Shown: positions 16,900 through 24,711, counted from the first letter of the stretch. The stretch: 32,722 nucleotides of DNA from an uncultured Bacteroidales bacterium (GCA_949297285.1 CASFRL010000080.1:1-32722); one strand, 5' to 3'. Numbers and translations are program-made. Notes: generated by a model from the sequence alone, not told the origin.

Positions 16900-17886
16900 A
16901 TGAACGAAGGTTATCTTAAACAAAAGGTGCAAACGATAATCGTGTCTTGTTCCGTTATCTTGATGATCGGAAAGTTCGTTGCATTTTTCATGACCAACTC
17001 TGTCGGCATCTTGACAGATGCCATGGAAAGCATCGTTAACGTGGTTGCCGGATTTATCGGATTATACAGCCTCCATCTTGCCGCAAAGCCTAAAGATGAA
17101 GGTCATCCTTTCGGACATGGGAAAATCGAACTTATCTCGGCATCCATAGAGGGATTGCTCATTATCCTTGCAGGAGGATTAATTGTCTACGAAGGTATCA
17201 AACGATTATTCAATCCTTCGGTAATCGAAAAATTGGATATCGGTATTTTTATTATCACCGGTGCCGGTATCATAAATTACCTATTAGGATATTACAGCAT
17301 TCGGGTAGGGAAAAAATACGACTCTATTGCACTGATTGCAGGCGGAAAGCATTTACAATCAGACACTTATTCGAGCATCGGATTGATTGCCGGATTGGTT
17401 TTGATGTATATTACCCGGATAGGATGGATCGATAGCGCCTTAGCTTTGATCTTCGGAAGCATTATTATTTTTACGGGAATCTCTATCCTTCGAAAAACGG
17501 TGGCCAACCTGATGGACAAGGCCGATAAAAAAATTCTTTGCCTTATTGCCGACATAATTTCCCAAAATCGCCAACCCGATTGGATCGATATTCATAACTT
17601 GAAAATGGTAAAATACGGTAGTTATTATTATATCGACTGTGATCTTACTCTTCCTTGGTATTACAATATAGAAGAGGGACATTCGGCTTGCCAAAAACTG
17701 GAACAGGCAATATGCCAGGGATTTTCCGATAAAATATCTTTCTCTGTCCATTCCGATTCTTGTGCCAAACGTCATTGTGAACATTGCCAAATAAACGACT
17801 GCAAATACCGTAAACAAGCATTCGTATCGCTTTTAAAATTTTCTCTAAAAGAAATCACCGAAAGCGATGAATCACGGAATGAATAA
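16900..17886 (+). CDS. cation diffusion facilitator transporter with Cys-rich tail
   Basis: 328 residues with six predicted membrane helices followed by a cytoplasmic domain, the CDF plan. These proteins exchange divalent metals (Zn, Fe, Mn, Co) for protons at the inner membrane. GHPFGHGKIE (residues ~67-76) is the conserved loop after helix 2. Helix 5 has HLQSD, the usual HxxxD metal site. In helix 2 the matching positions read ESIVN (in ILTDAMESIVNVVAG) instead of the common (H/D)xxxD, with Asp a few residues earlier. The C-terminus carries C-x4-C-x2-C-x4-C with adjacent histidines, likely a metal-binding tail. The metal cannot be named from this. The gene is monocistronic. Confidence 0.88.
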   Translation: MNEGYLKQKVQTIIVSCSVILMIGKFVAFFMTNSVGILTDAMESIVNVVAGFIGLYSLHLAAKPKDEGHPFGHGKIELISASIEGLLIILAGGLIVYEGIKRLFNPSVIEKLDIGIFIITGAGIINYLLGYYSIRVGKKYDSIALIAGGKHLQSDTYSSIGLIAGLVLMYITRIGWIDSALALIFGSIIIFTGISILRKTVANLMDKADKKILCLIADIISQNRQPDWIDIHNLKMVKYGSYYYIDCDLTLPWYYNIEEGHSACQKLEQAICQGFSDKISFSVHSDSCAKRHCEHCQINDCKYRKQAFVSLLKFSLKEITESDESRNE

Positions 17887-18094
17887 ATCTGTACCTGTTT
17901 TTTTAAACCTATTCAGAAAAAGAAATCGCCCCCAAAGGTGAACAAATGCCTTATGCTCGATTGTTATAGTAAAGACAAAATGATCTTTAATATTGAATAA
18001 TCATGAGAGCATACGATAATAGGTCGATGGTTCCTGTGCTCTCCCGTTTTATTTCCTTCAACACCGGAACCGGAAGGATAAACTTATTCTGAAT

Positions 18095-18640
18095 ATGAAA
18101 AAATTTTTTCTTGCATCGATTATGATGCTTATGGCAGCAGGCTTTTCATACAGTCAAACCAAGATCGGATTCGGCTCTAAAATCGGGTTGAACCTGAGTA
18201 ACATGACCAATTCCGATCTGCATGTCAGACCGGGTGTTGTCGTCGGAGCTTTTACCAATATCCGATTTAACGATTACATCGGTATTCAACCTGAGATTCT
18301 ATACTCCATGCAAGGCGGGAAAAAAGATGACAATACCCTGAAACTCGATTACATCAATATACCGATTATGGTAAAAACCTATATGTGGCAAGGGTTGAAC
18401 CTCGAGATTGGTCCGCAATTCGGCTTTCGGACAAACGCAACCAGCAAACTCGACGACATCAGTTTTAATGTAAAGGACGAAACGAAAGTCTTTGATTTTG
18501 CTATCGGTGTAGGCCTGGGATATGAAACCGAAATAGGCCTTACAGCCGGATTTCGCTACCTGATCAGTGCTACCGAAGCCGTAGACGATTCGGATGCCAA
18601 AAACAGCGTATTCCAGTTTACTTTAGGCTGGATGTTCTAA
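18095..18640 (+). CDS. outer membrane beta-barrel protein, copy 1
   Basis: 181 residues. The signal peptide (MKKFFLASIMMLMAAGFSYSQ) ends with SYSQ, a common Bacteroidota cleavage context. The mature part is made of alternating beta strands with GFGSKIGLNLSNMTN, NDYIGIQPEILYSMQGG, LDYINIPIMVKTYMW, GPQFGFRT and GFRYLISAT, ending in a C-terminal aromatic (WMF) as in outer membrane barrels. It is a small 8-strand-type porin-family (PorT/OMP_b-brl_2) protein. No substrate or partner can be given. A paralogue follows 240 bp downstream and is about 60 percent identical by eye. Confidence 0.8.
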   Translation: MKKFFLASIMMLMAAGFSYSQTKIGFGSKIGLNLSNMTNSDLHVRPGVVVGAFTNIRFNDYIGIQPEILYSMQGGKKDDNTLKLDYINIPIMVKTYMWQGLNLEIGPQFGFRTNATSKLDDISFNVKDETKVFDFAIGVGLGYETEIGLTAGFRYLISATEAVDDSDAKNSVFQFTLGWMF

Positions 18641-18660
18641 GATAAAATTCAAAGACCTAT

Positions 18661-18693
18661 AAAGAGAAGTATCAAAAAATGATACTTCTCTTT
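18661..18693 (+). terminator. intrinsic terminator between the two barrel genes
   Basis: Perfect 14-bp stem AAAGAGAAGTATCA / TGATACTTCTCTTT with an A5 loop, 20 bp after copy 1. It separates the two paralogues into different transcripts. Copy 2 has a -7-like box, TAATTTTG (18767-18774), and a small palindrome, CATATC-ATAA-GATATG (18777-18792), near its likely transcription start. Confidence 0.8.
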
Positions 18694-18880
18694 ATTTATA
18701 ATACGCTGTTGAAAAATAGACCATAAAAACAGACAAAAAGACATCAGCATTCCTATTTTAATATATTAATTTTGTACATATCATAAGATATGCAACGATA
18801 TTGTTGTGGAGGTCATATCTAATTCCTATATCTAAACAACTTTACCGACCGACCTTCAGGTAAATAAAAACTTGATTTAT

Positions 18881-19423
18881 ATGAAAAGATTTGTACTTGC
18901 ATCAGTCATGCTATTTTTAGCAACGACGTTTTCGTTTTCTCAAGACATTGCATACGGTGTAAAAGTCGGTTTATCTCTTGCAAATTTGACAAATAGTGAG
19001 TTAAACGTCAGACCGGGTCTTGTTTTCGGAGGATTTGCCAATATACGTTTTAACGATTATGTTGCTTTGCAACCGGAGTTACAATACGCCATGCAAGGGG
19101 GAAAATACGATGACTTAACAACCAAACTGGACTATATTCAAATCCCTGTCATGGTTAAAGGATATATGTGGAAAGGATTGAATATTGAAGCCGGTCCACA
19201 ATTCGGATTCCGGACTGTCGGGAAAGAAAAAATCGGAGGTCACAATTACAGTATAAAAAATACCACTAATGTGTTTGATTTCGCTATCGGTGTAGGATTG
19301 GGATATGAGACAGAAATGGGCATTACCGCTGGTTTTCGCTACTTGATCAGTGCAACCAATGCATTTGAGGGTGTCGATTCTAAAAACAGTGTATTCCAAC
19401 TTGCTTTAGGATGGAAATTCTAA
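18881..19423 (+). CDS. outer membrane beta-barrel protein, copy 2
   Basis: 180 residues from ATG 18881 (MKRFVLASVML); a TTG three codons earlier is in frame but would disturb the signal peptide. The protein parallels copy 1: signal ending SFSQ, YGVKVGLSLANLTNSEL, VRPGLVFGGFANIRFNDY, LDYIQIPVMVKGYMW, GPQFGFRT, FDFAIGVGLGYETEMGITAGFRYL and terminal WKF. The main differences are in one loop (the VGKEKIGGHNYS area), as expected if an exposed loop has diverged after duplication. The two copies have separate upstream regions that do not resemble each other, so they are probably regulated differently. Confidence 0.8.
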   Translation: MKRFVLASVMLFLATTFSFSQDIAYGVKVGLSLANLTNSELNVRPGLVFGGFANIRFNDYVALQPELQYAMQGGKYDDLTTKLDYIQIPVMVKGYMWKGLNIEAGPQFGFRTVGKEKIGGHNYSIKNTTNVFDFAIGVGLGYETEMGITAGFRYLISATNAFEGVDSKNSVFQLALGWKF

Positions 19424-19442
19424 AATATCAAGATAATCTATA

Positions 19443-19497
19443 AAAAAGGCTGCCCCTCAAATGTTGAATATAAGCATTTGAGGGGCAGTCCCTTTTT
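19443..19497. terminator. bidirectional terminator
   Basis: A-run, stem CTGCCCCTCAAATG / CATTTGAGGGGCAG (14 bp perfect, 11-nt loop, extended by GG/CC outside one mismatch), then T5. It lies between the plus-strand barrel gene and the minus-strand argF' and can serve both. Confidence 0.85.
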
Positions 19498-19563
19498 AAA
19501 AATTGCTATAATTTACCTTTTTGCGTACTCACTTTAGTTTTGAAGTATGTTATTTGGTGAATT

Positions 19564-20517
19564 CTAAAGGCTCTCTAAAATTCTTTTCAAAACCACTTGT
19601 GCTGATATTTCACGATTGGCGGCTTCAGGAATCACAATCGATTGTGGGCTCTCGATTACCTCATCGGTAACGATCATATTCCTTCTTACGGGTAAACAAT
19701 GCATAAAATAGGCATTATTCGTCAACGCCATTTTTTCGGCATCTACGGTCCACGCCCGGTCGGTATTGATTACTTTCCCGTAGTTCGGATCGGTATAGGC
19801 CGACCAATTCTTTGCATAAATAAAATCGGCGCCTTCGAAGGCTTTACGCTGGTCATACTCCACGGGGGCTTTCCCTACAAATTTCGGATCGAGCTCATAT
19901 CCTTCGGGATGTGTAATTACAAAATCATAATCGGTCTCGTTCATCCACTCGGCAAAAGAGTTTGCTACGGCCTGAGGTAAAGATTTTGGATGCGGAGCCC
20001 ATGTCAATACGACTTTGGGACGAGCCGTTTTTTTGTATTCCTCGATCGTAATCAAATCGGCAAAACTCTGTAAAGGATGGCGGGTAGCGGCCTCCATGCT
20101 AAACACGGGACGACCTGAATATTGTATAAACTGATTGATAATCTTCTCTTCATAGTCATCGACTTTACTTTCGAAACGGGCAAATGAACGGACTCCGATC
20201 ACGTCGCAATAACAACCGATGACCGGAATAGCTTCAAGTAAATGTTCTGTCTTGTCACCATCCATGATCACCCCCCGTTCGGTTTCAAGTTTCCATGCTC
20301 CTTGATTGATGTCGAGCACCATTACATTCATTCCTAAGTTCATCGCCGCTTTTTGGGTACTCAACCGAGTGCGTAAACTGGAATTGAAGAATATCATTAT
20401 CAAGGTCTTATTCTTTCCCAATTCTTTATATCCGAAACGGTTGGCTTTTACTTCGAAAGCCTCTTTCAGGGCAACATTCAAATCGCCCAAATCCTTTACA
20501 TTGGTAAAATGTCTCAT
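19564..20517 (-). CDS. argF': N-acyl(succinyl)ornithine carbamoyltransferase
   Basis: 317 residues. It transfers a carbamoyl group to an N-acylated ornithine in the Bacteroidota variant of arginine synthesis. The carbamoyl-phosphate motif SSLRTR (Ser47-Arg51), the ARFE(S) segment, MEAATRHPLQSFADL, TWAPHPKSLPQAVANSFAEW and HCLPVRR are all present. From memory it aligns without gaps to Bacteroides fragilis succinylornithine transcarbamylase over the first 100 residues. In that enzyme Pro90 (DKPEHLLE) favours succinylornithine, and the corresponding residue in the acetylornithine enzyme is Glu. Here the residue is Thr90 (DKTEHLLE, codon ACA), so the preferred acyl group is uncertain. The gene follows proA by 60 bp on the same strand. 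Confidence 0.92.
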   Translation of the reverse strand: MRHFTNVKDLGDLNVALKEAFEVKANRFGYKELGKNKTLIMIFFNSSLRTRLSTQKAAMNLGMNVMVLDINQGAWKLETERGVIMDGDKTEHLLEAIPVIGCYCDVIGVRSFARFESKVDDYEEKIINQFIQYSGRPVFSMEAATRHPLQSFADLITIEEYKKTARPKVVLTWAPHPKSLPQAVANSFAEWMNETDYDFVITHPEGYELDPKFVGKAPVEYDQRKAFEGADFIYAKNWSAYTDPNYGKVINTDRAWTVDAEKMALTNNAYFMHCLPVRRNMIVTDEVIESPQSIVIPEAANREISAQVVLKRILESL

Positions 20518-20539
20518 AACTTGTTTTTAATAAATTTCT

Positions 20540-20556
20540 ACCGGGAATATCCCGGT
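20540..20556 (-). promoter_or_regulatory. small GC-rich hairpin between proA and argF'
   Basis: ACCGGGA-ATA-TCCCGGT: seven perfect base pairs and a 3-nt loop in the 60-bp spacer. With no T-run it is not a standard terminator. It may stabilise or split the proA-argF' transcript, or be a protein-binding palindrome. Confidence 0.35.
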
Positions 20557-20577
20557 TATGTTCTAAAAGGCAAAGGT

Positions 20578-21828
20578 TCAACAACGGGTTTGTCCGTCTC
20601 CCTGTATAATATATTTATAGGTTGTCATTTCGGGCAATGCCATAGGTCCTCTGGCATGCAGTTTTTGTGTACTGATACCAATCTCGGCCCCAAAACCGAA
20701 TTGCCCGCCATCGGTAAATGCTGTCGACACATTGGTATATACGCATGCGGCATCGACTTCTTTGCAAAAACGTTGCATAATATGCTCATCTTCACAAACG
20801 ATAGATTCGCTATGTTTTGATGAATACCGCCGAATATGTTCCAGCGCTTCATCGATCCCCGCAACGGTTTTTATCGCCATTTTATAATCGAGGAATTCTG
20901 TCCCGAAACTTTTTTCGTCAGCAGGCAACAAAAGTTCTGCCGGATATTTTCCTTGCAAAGCTGAATAGGCTTCCGGATCGGCATAGATGATAACCTTACT
21001 CTTTTCTAATGGAGCACACAATTCCGGCAAGTCGGCAAGTCGGGATGCGTCGATTATCAAACAATCGAGGGCATTACAAACACTTACTCTACGGGTCTTG
21101 GCATTGTTGATAATTGCAGCTCCTTTTTTCACATCGCCCGTCGATTCAAAATATGTATGGCATATTCCCGCACCGGTCTCAATAACCGGAACCCGGGCAT
21201 TATCGCGAACATACTCGATCAGGCCTTTGCTGCCTCTGGGTATAATCAAATCGACATAATCAACAGCGGTTAATAACTGTGTTGTCGCTTCTCTGTCATT
21301 CGGGAGTAAAACAACTGTATTAGAGTCGATTCCAAACTTTATCAACACCTTGTTAATAACGTTGATAATTGCGGTATTGGAATAGGCTGCATCCGAACCG
21401 CCTTTTAGGATACAGGCATTTCCCGACTTCAAACAGAGGGAAAAGACATCGAAACTTACATTCGGCCGGGCTTCGTATATAATACCGATCACACCGAATG
21501 GAACCGAAACTTTTGTAATCGTCATTCCATTGGGTCGGGTATTCCGGCTCAACACTTTTCCTAACGGAGAAGGCAACTCGGCCACACGACGCATATCTGC
21601 TGCAATATCGGCAAGCCGTTTTTCGGTCAGCATCAAGCGATCGTATTTGGGATTATTCTTATCCATTCTTGCCAAGTCCCGCGCATTCTCTGCCAAGATA
21701 TATCCGGACTGCGCCACGGCTTCATCAGCAACCGCAAGCAAAACCGCATTAATCGTTGCTTCATCCAGTAAATTCAACTTGCACGAAGCTGTTTTTACTG
21801 CTTCAAATACAGAATTTAGAGAGGTCAT
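20578..21828 (-). CDS. proA: gamma-glutamyl phosphate reductase
   Basis: 416 residues, the normal ProA length. It reduces gamma-glutamyl phosphate to glutamate semialdehyde with NADPH, the second step of proline synthesis. It has the aldehyde-dehydrogenase-like fold. Seen motifs are [39 protein letters not shown] (cofactor/substrate part), [24 protein letters not shown], and [13 protein letters not shown] with catalytic Cys251. No proB is adjacent. A TATTTTTG box (21857-21850, minus strand) overlaps the T-run of the preceding terminator and may be its promoter. argF' follows, pairing proline and arginine genes, which share glutamate as precursor. Confidence 0.95.
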   Translation of the reverse strand: MTSLNSVFEAVKTASCKLNLLDEATINAVLLAVADEAVAQSGYILAENARDLARMDKNNPKYDRLMLTEKRLADIAADMRRVAELPSPLGKVLSRNTRPNGMTITKVSVPFGVIGIIYEARPNVSFDVFSLCLKSGNACILKGGSDAAYSNTAIINVINKVLIKFGIDSNTVVLLPNDREATTQLLTAVDYVDLIIPRGSKGLIEYVRDNARVPVIETGAGICHTYFESTGDVKKGAAIINNAKTRRVSVCNALDCLIIDASRLADLPELCAPLEKSKVIIYADPEAYSALQGKYPAELLLPADEKSFGTEFLDYKMAIKTVAGIDEALEHIRRYSSKHSESIVCEDEHIMQRFCKEVDAACVYTNVSTAFTDGGQFGFGAEIGISTQKLHARGPMALPEMTTYKYIIQGDGQTRC

Positions 21829-21859
21829 ATATCAGTTATTAGTTATAGGCAAAAATACG

Positions 21860-21896
21860 AAAAAAGCGATATTCTTTATCACAAGATACCGCTTTT
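21860..21896 (-). terminator. terminator of the VOC-fold gene
   Basis: On the minus strand, AAAAGCGGTAT pairs with ATATCGCTTTT (one mismatch), the loop is 13 nt and a run of T follows. It lies between the VOC gene and proA and ends the former. The proA -7 box starts right after the T-run. Confidence 0.65.
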
Positions 21897-21939
21897 ATTC
21901 TCTATTTATCATAAAAAGATACCGATTATAATCAACTTT

Positions 21940-22317
21940 TTATTTCATCGGCAAAATTTCAATCCAATAATCATCCGGATCGTGAATAAAATAAAGACCC
22001 ATATCTATGTTTTCGTAACATACACAGTCCATCTCTTTATGAAAACGACGGACTTCATCGTAATCGCCCTCTACCCGAATGCATAAATGGCTTTCATTAT
22101 CTCCTAATGCGTAAGGCTCTACCCGATCTCTCAACCATGTAAGTTCAAGTAAGAACGAAGAATGTCCATCTCCCAAATATACCAATATAAAGGATCCGTC
22201 TGCGGCCTCTTTACGACTAACCTCCTTTAGCCCCAGAGCCTTATTATAGAAAGCGATACTCTTTTCGAGATCGATTACGTTGATATTAAAATGATCAAAA
22301 TGGCCTTTTATTTCCAT
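21940..22317 (-). CDS. VOC-family glyoxalase I-like protein
   Basis: 125 residues from ATG 22317 (MEIKGHFDHFNINV); nine more in-frame codons upstream are unlikely to be used. A single pair of beta-alpha-beta-beta-beta modules of the vicinal oxygen chelate fold. Metal ligands fit the glyoxalase I pattern: His in FDHFNINV, Glu in FLLELTW, His in NESHLCIRV and Glu near the C-terminus in DPDDYWIEILP. This suggests methylglyoxal-type detoxification (hemithioacetal isomerisation). However, Bacteroidota usually lack glutathione, so the thiol partner, or even the reaction, is uncertain. It is transcribed away from the MBL gene's end, 87 bp downstream of it, and ended by its own terminator. Confidence 0.8.
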   Translation of the reverse strand: MEIKGHFDHFNINVIDLEKSIAFYNKALGLKEVSRKEAADGSFILVYLGDGHSSFLLELTWLRDRVEPYALGDNESHLCIRVEGDYDEVRRFHKEMDCVCYENIDMGLYFIHDPDDYWIEILPMK

Positions 22318-22404
22318 AATTTTCTTGTGTTTATTTGATGACAATATTATAACAAATTCTACTATGTTTACCTTTGTAAATAGGATAATGATAGATCAGG
22401 AACT

Positions 22405-23130
22405 TCAACCAGGCAACTTTATGGTTTCTCCGGGAAATGTCCAGCCGATAAACAAAGCTCCTGTCTTTTCTGCTGTCGGGCGAAATGCCGATGCCTTCTC
22501 ATATTGATTTTGAAAGTGCATCGGAGCAAAACAACCGACCGTAAAACGAGAGACGAACTGTTCTGCCCCAAGCATATATTCCCGCCCCAACCGGGGATCT
22601 ACGGGGAACATCACCAAATCAAATCGGGTCGTAACTTTCGCCAATATTTCCAATTCATGCAGATAAGCATCTTCATATTCTTTCGATTCGGCTATCGTCG
22701 ATTCTTCTTTCCAATGCCAGTTATTCAGATCTCCGGCATGAAAAATAAGTTTTCCCCCCACTTCTATCAAAAAAGAGCAGCCTACATCGGTAGACCCGAA
22801 GGCTTGAATACAGAGAGTATTGTCTCGATACGATTCGGATGGGGCAAGATACACGGCATCTTCGGGTTCGGCAAAATGATTTTCTAATATATCTTTAGAA
22901 AAGATATAGTGAATATCGGGATGTAATTCTTTCCAGGTCAAAATTTCAGGGTTAAAATGATCGGCATGAGAATGTGTGGATAAAACATACAGTTTTCCCT
23001 CTCGATGCAACAAAGAATCATGAACGATGCCGCTGTTTGTATCTTCTGAATCTCTGTAATAATCGATTATTATCGTAACGTCTGCTATTTCTATCGCAAA
23101 ACCGCTATGGTAAATATAGGTCAGTTTCAT
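22405..23130 (-). CDS. MBL-fold metallo-hydrolase
   Basis: 241 residues, cytoplasmic. The metallo-beta-lactamase signature THSHADHF places metal ligands at His53, His55, Asp57 and His58. A further FHAGD gives the His/Asp pair typical of later motifs, and APMHFQNQ near the C-terminus supplies the last histidine. The N-terminus (MKLTYIYHSGFAIEI) is that of the UlaG/RomA-like branch. The substrate is unknown. A TATCTTTG -7 box (23157-23150, minus strand) precedes it. The VOC gene follows 87 bp downstream on the same strand, so the two may be cotranscribed. Confidence 0.82.
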   Translation of the reverse strand: MKLTYIYHSGFAIEIADVTIIIDYYRDSEDTNSGIVHDSLLHREGKLYVLSTHSHADHFNPEILTWKELHPDIHYIFSKDILENHFAEPEDAVYLAPSESYRDNTLCIQAFGSTDVGCSFLIEVGGKLIFHAGDLNNWHWKEESTIAESKEYEDAYLHELEILAKVTTRFDLVMFPVDPRLGREYMLGAEQFVSRFTVGCFAPMHFQNQYEKASAFRPTAEKTGALFIGWTFPGETIKLPG

Positions 23131-23190
23131 ATTCTATAAAGATTGTCATCAAAGATACGGTTTTAATCGATGAAAATCTTTACAGAAGAT

Positions 23191-23239
23191 AAAAAGAATC
23201 CCGAATAATCTTAACGATTGATTATCCGGGATTCTTTTT
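23191..23239 (-). terminator. terminator of the barrel gene at 23252
   Basis: A 20-bp stem with one mismatch (AAAAAGAATCCCGAATAATC / GATTATCCGGGATTCTTTTT) and a 9-nt loop. T-runs at both ends make it functional in either direction. It separates the barrel gene from the MBL gene. Confidence 0.8.
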
Positions 23240-23251
23240 CAGCAATATCTT

Positions 23252-23917
23252 TTAGAACAAATAAGCCGCCGAAATTTGCCACTTATTATTTTTCGTATCG
23301 AACGTGTTTCCGTCGAATAATGTTCCCACGCCTTCGGTACTTATACTCTCACGAGCCGAGCTGGTCAAAGGCAGGTTATAATTAAACCCGACTTGCAAAT
23401 GCCTTAAAAGGATTATACCCGCGCCGAAGTTCAAACCGATATTGGCAGAGCGTCTTTTGATATCGGGTTTATTTCCTTGAAGAGCGTCCCCCGCAATATC
23501 TGCCAGATCGGTACCGATATTATCACTCTTCAAGTTAAAGGCGAAATCAGGTCCTGCAGCAAGATAGATACCGATCAGGTCGAGTAAACTACATGTCCAC
23601 TTCAGGTTGACAGGGATATCCAGTTCATGTTGTTTATTGACAACACCGGCATTTGTCGTTTCATTGATAAATTTCGTTTTTGTCTGAGAATAAAGTAATG
23701 CTCCATCTACTCCCAATCCAAACAAAGGGGTCTTGAATTCGATCATAGGCCCGACAAAAAAGCCGGAAAGATCATCGACCTTGACATCTTTCAAACCTTT
23801 TATACTCACATCCGGAAGATTTGCTCCACCTTTCAACCCCCAACTCAGTTGAGCTTGTGCTTGTGATGCTACGGCTAAACACAACACCACGAAAAACATT
23901 TTAATAAGACTCTTCAT
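23252..23917 (-). CDS. outer membrane beta-barrel (porin family) protein
   Basis: 221 residues. The signal peptide MKSLIKMFFVVLCLAVASQAQAQ is followed by a beta-rich body: LSWGLKGGANLPDVSI, GFFVGPMIEFKTPLFGLGVDGALLYSQ, HELDIPVNLKWTCSL, GIYLAAGPDFAFNL, NIGLNFGAGIILLRHLQVGFNYNLPL and terminal WQISAAYLF with a C-terminal aromatic. It belongs to the same broad PorT/OMP_b-brl_2 class as the pair at 18-19 kb but is not close to them. Its role is unknown. A TATCTTTG box (23959-23952, minus strand) lies 35 nt upstream of the start. Confidence 0.82.
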   Translation of the reverse strand: MKSLIKMFFVVLCLAVASQAQAQLSWGLKGGANLPDVSIKGLKDVKVDDLSGFFVGPMIEFKTPLFGLGVDGALLYSQTKTKFINETTNAGVVNKQHELDIPVNLKWTCSLLDLIGIYLAAGPDFAFNLKSDNIGTDLADIAGDALQGNKPDIKRRSANIGLNFGAGIILLRHLQVGFNYNLPLTSSARESISTEGVGTLFDGNTFDTKNNKWQISAAYLF

Positions 23918-24275
23918 CGTTTCATCTTCTTTTATCGATTATTCATATTTACAAAGATAGAATTTTCTTAATAAAAGAACAGAAATAAATAATAAAAATA
24001 GGGAAAAGATATATTTATTTTAATGGGAAACAATTCTTGATGTAAGATACCGTCGACTTTGTTTCCGAAAACGCCTTGTTTCGCATGAATAAATAGAAAA
24101 TAAATTGCGATCGATTGCTTCGGTCGTGTTGCATGTCTACTCTATTGGCTCAACAAAAATGCAGATTTAAGGCTTTTACCTGCTCCTTTTTCTTTTTACT
24201 TTTTATTTACGATATTGGATATTAACGACTTGTACAGAATATAAAGTCGAACTGCCGAAAATAGTAAAAAAACTA
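23918..24275. other. gene-free AT-rich spacer before tRNA-Met
   Basis: About 360 bp with no convincing open frame or RNA. Apart from the minus-strand -7 box at 23952-23959 for the barrel gene, I see nothing that I can name. Confidence 0.6.
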
Positions 24276-24306
24276 TTGTGAGTTTCAAAAAAACATTTTA
24301 TCTTTG
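24276..24306 (+). promoter_or_regulatory. Bacteroidota promoter for tRNA-Met
   Basis: TTG (24276-24278), a 20-nt spacer and TATCTTTG (24299-24306). Transcription would begin about 5-8 nt downstream, some 12-15 nt before the tRNA. Confidence 0.75.
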
Positions 24307-24325
24307 CACCGCAAACAAAAAAGTT

Positions 24326-24399
24326 GGCGAGATAGCTCAGTTGGTTAGAGCGCATGATTCATAATCATGAGGTCCCGGGATCATACCCCGGTCTCGCTA
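24326..24399 (+). tRNA. tRNA-Met (CAT anticodon)
   Basis: The cloverleaf folds fully. The acceptor is GGCGAGA / TCTCGCT with one G-U pair, the D arm is GCTC-AGTTGGTTA-GAGC, and the anticodon arm is CATGA-TTCATAA-TCATG with anticodon CAT. The variable loop is AGGTC, the T arm CCGGG-ATCATAC-CCCGG, and the discriminator A. CCA is not encoded. The anticodon stem lacks the three G-C pairs of initiator tRNA, so it is the elongator type; a lysidine-modified Ile-CAU tRNA is the less likely alternative. The T loop has A54 and T58 instead of T54 and A58. A GC-rich cassette begins 6 nt downstream. Confidence 0.92.
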
Positions 24400-24404
24400 C
24401 TCAA

Positions 24405-24493
24405 ACGAGGCCGTCTCAAAATAAACATTGTACTGCACCCCAAAAGTTAGACACGAAACTTTTGGGGTGCAGTACATTTTGAGACAGCCTCGT
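24405..24493. repeat. nested hairpin with two fused IS150-like terminal repeats
   Basis: The outer stem is ACGAGGCCGTCTCAAAAT (24405-24422) with ATTTTGAGACAGCCTCGT (24476-24493), one mismatch. The inner stem is a perfect 20-bp inverted repeat, TGTACTGCACCCCAAAAGTT (24429-24448) with its complement at 24457-24476, separated by only 8 nt. The inner repeats run TG...CA and resemble the outer ends of IS150-group IS3 elements (TGTACTGCACCC...), but no transposase lies between them. The whole can act as a strong hairpin downstream of the tRNA. The outer arms are related to the hairpin at 26463-26500. Confidence 0.8.
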
Positions 24494-24711
24494 TTTTCTT
24501 TTGCGGGGCAGGTTTCAGCTCCCCGTAGCGTGACTCTTATCAGCAACAGGTCGAGCCTGATGTTCAGTCTCACGGTAATGCCTACCATCGCATAGACGGC
24601 ATCCTCCTGAAAGCGCATCTGGTTGTTCGGTACCGGATGAGGAGGTCCTGGACGGGGCGCCCGGCAGGACGTTCCATAGGTAAGATTCTTGACAGAAAGT
24701 TCAACTTTTTG
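24494..24711. other. GC-rich stretch with possible gene remnant
   Basis: This stretch links the left hairpin to the cassette promoter and is richer in G+C than the preceding spacer. On the minus strand a frame reads NNQMRFQEDAVYAMVGI and then a hydrophobic RLNIRLDLLLIRVTLRG, running on through the hairpin. It has no credible start and I cannot assign a family. It could be the 3' remnant of a gene, perhaps of a mobile element, or chance. Confidence 0.25.

Noticed and set aside
17950..18020. Weak inverted similarity (ATGCTC ... GAGCAT) before the first barrel gene
   Set aside because: Only about six pairs match across a long loop; not distinguishable from chance.
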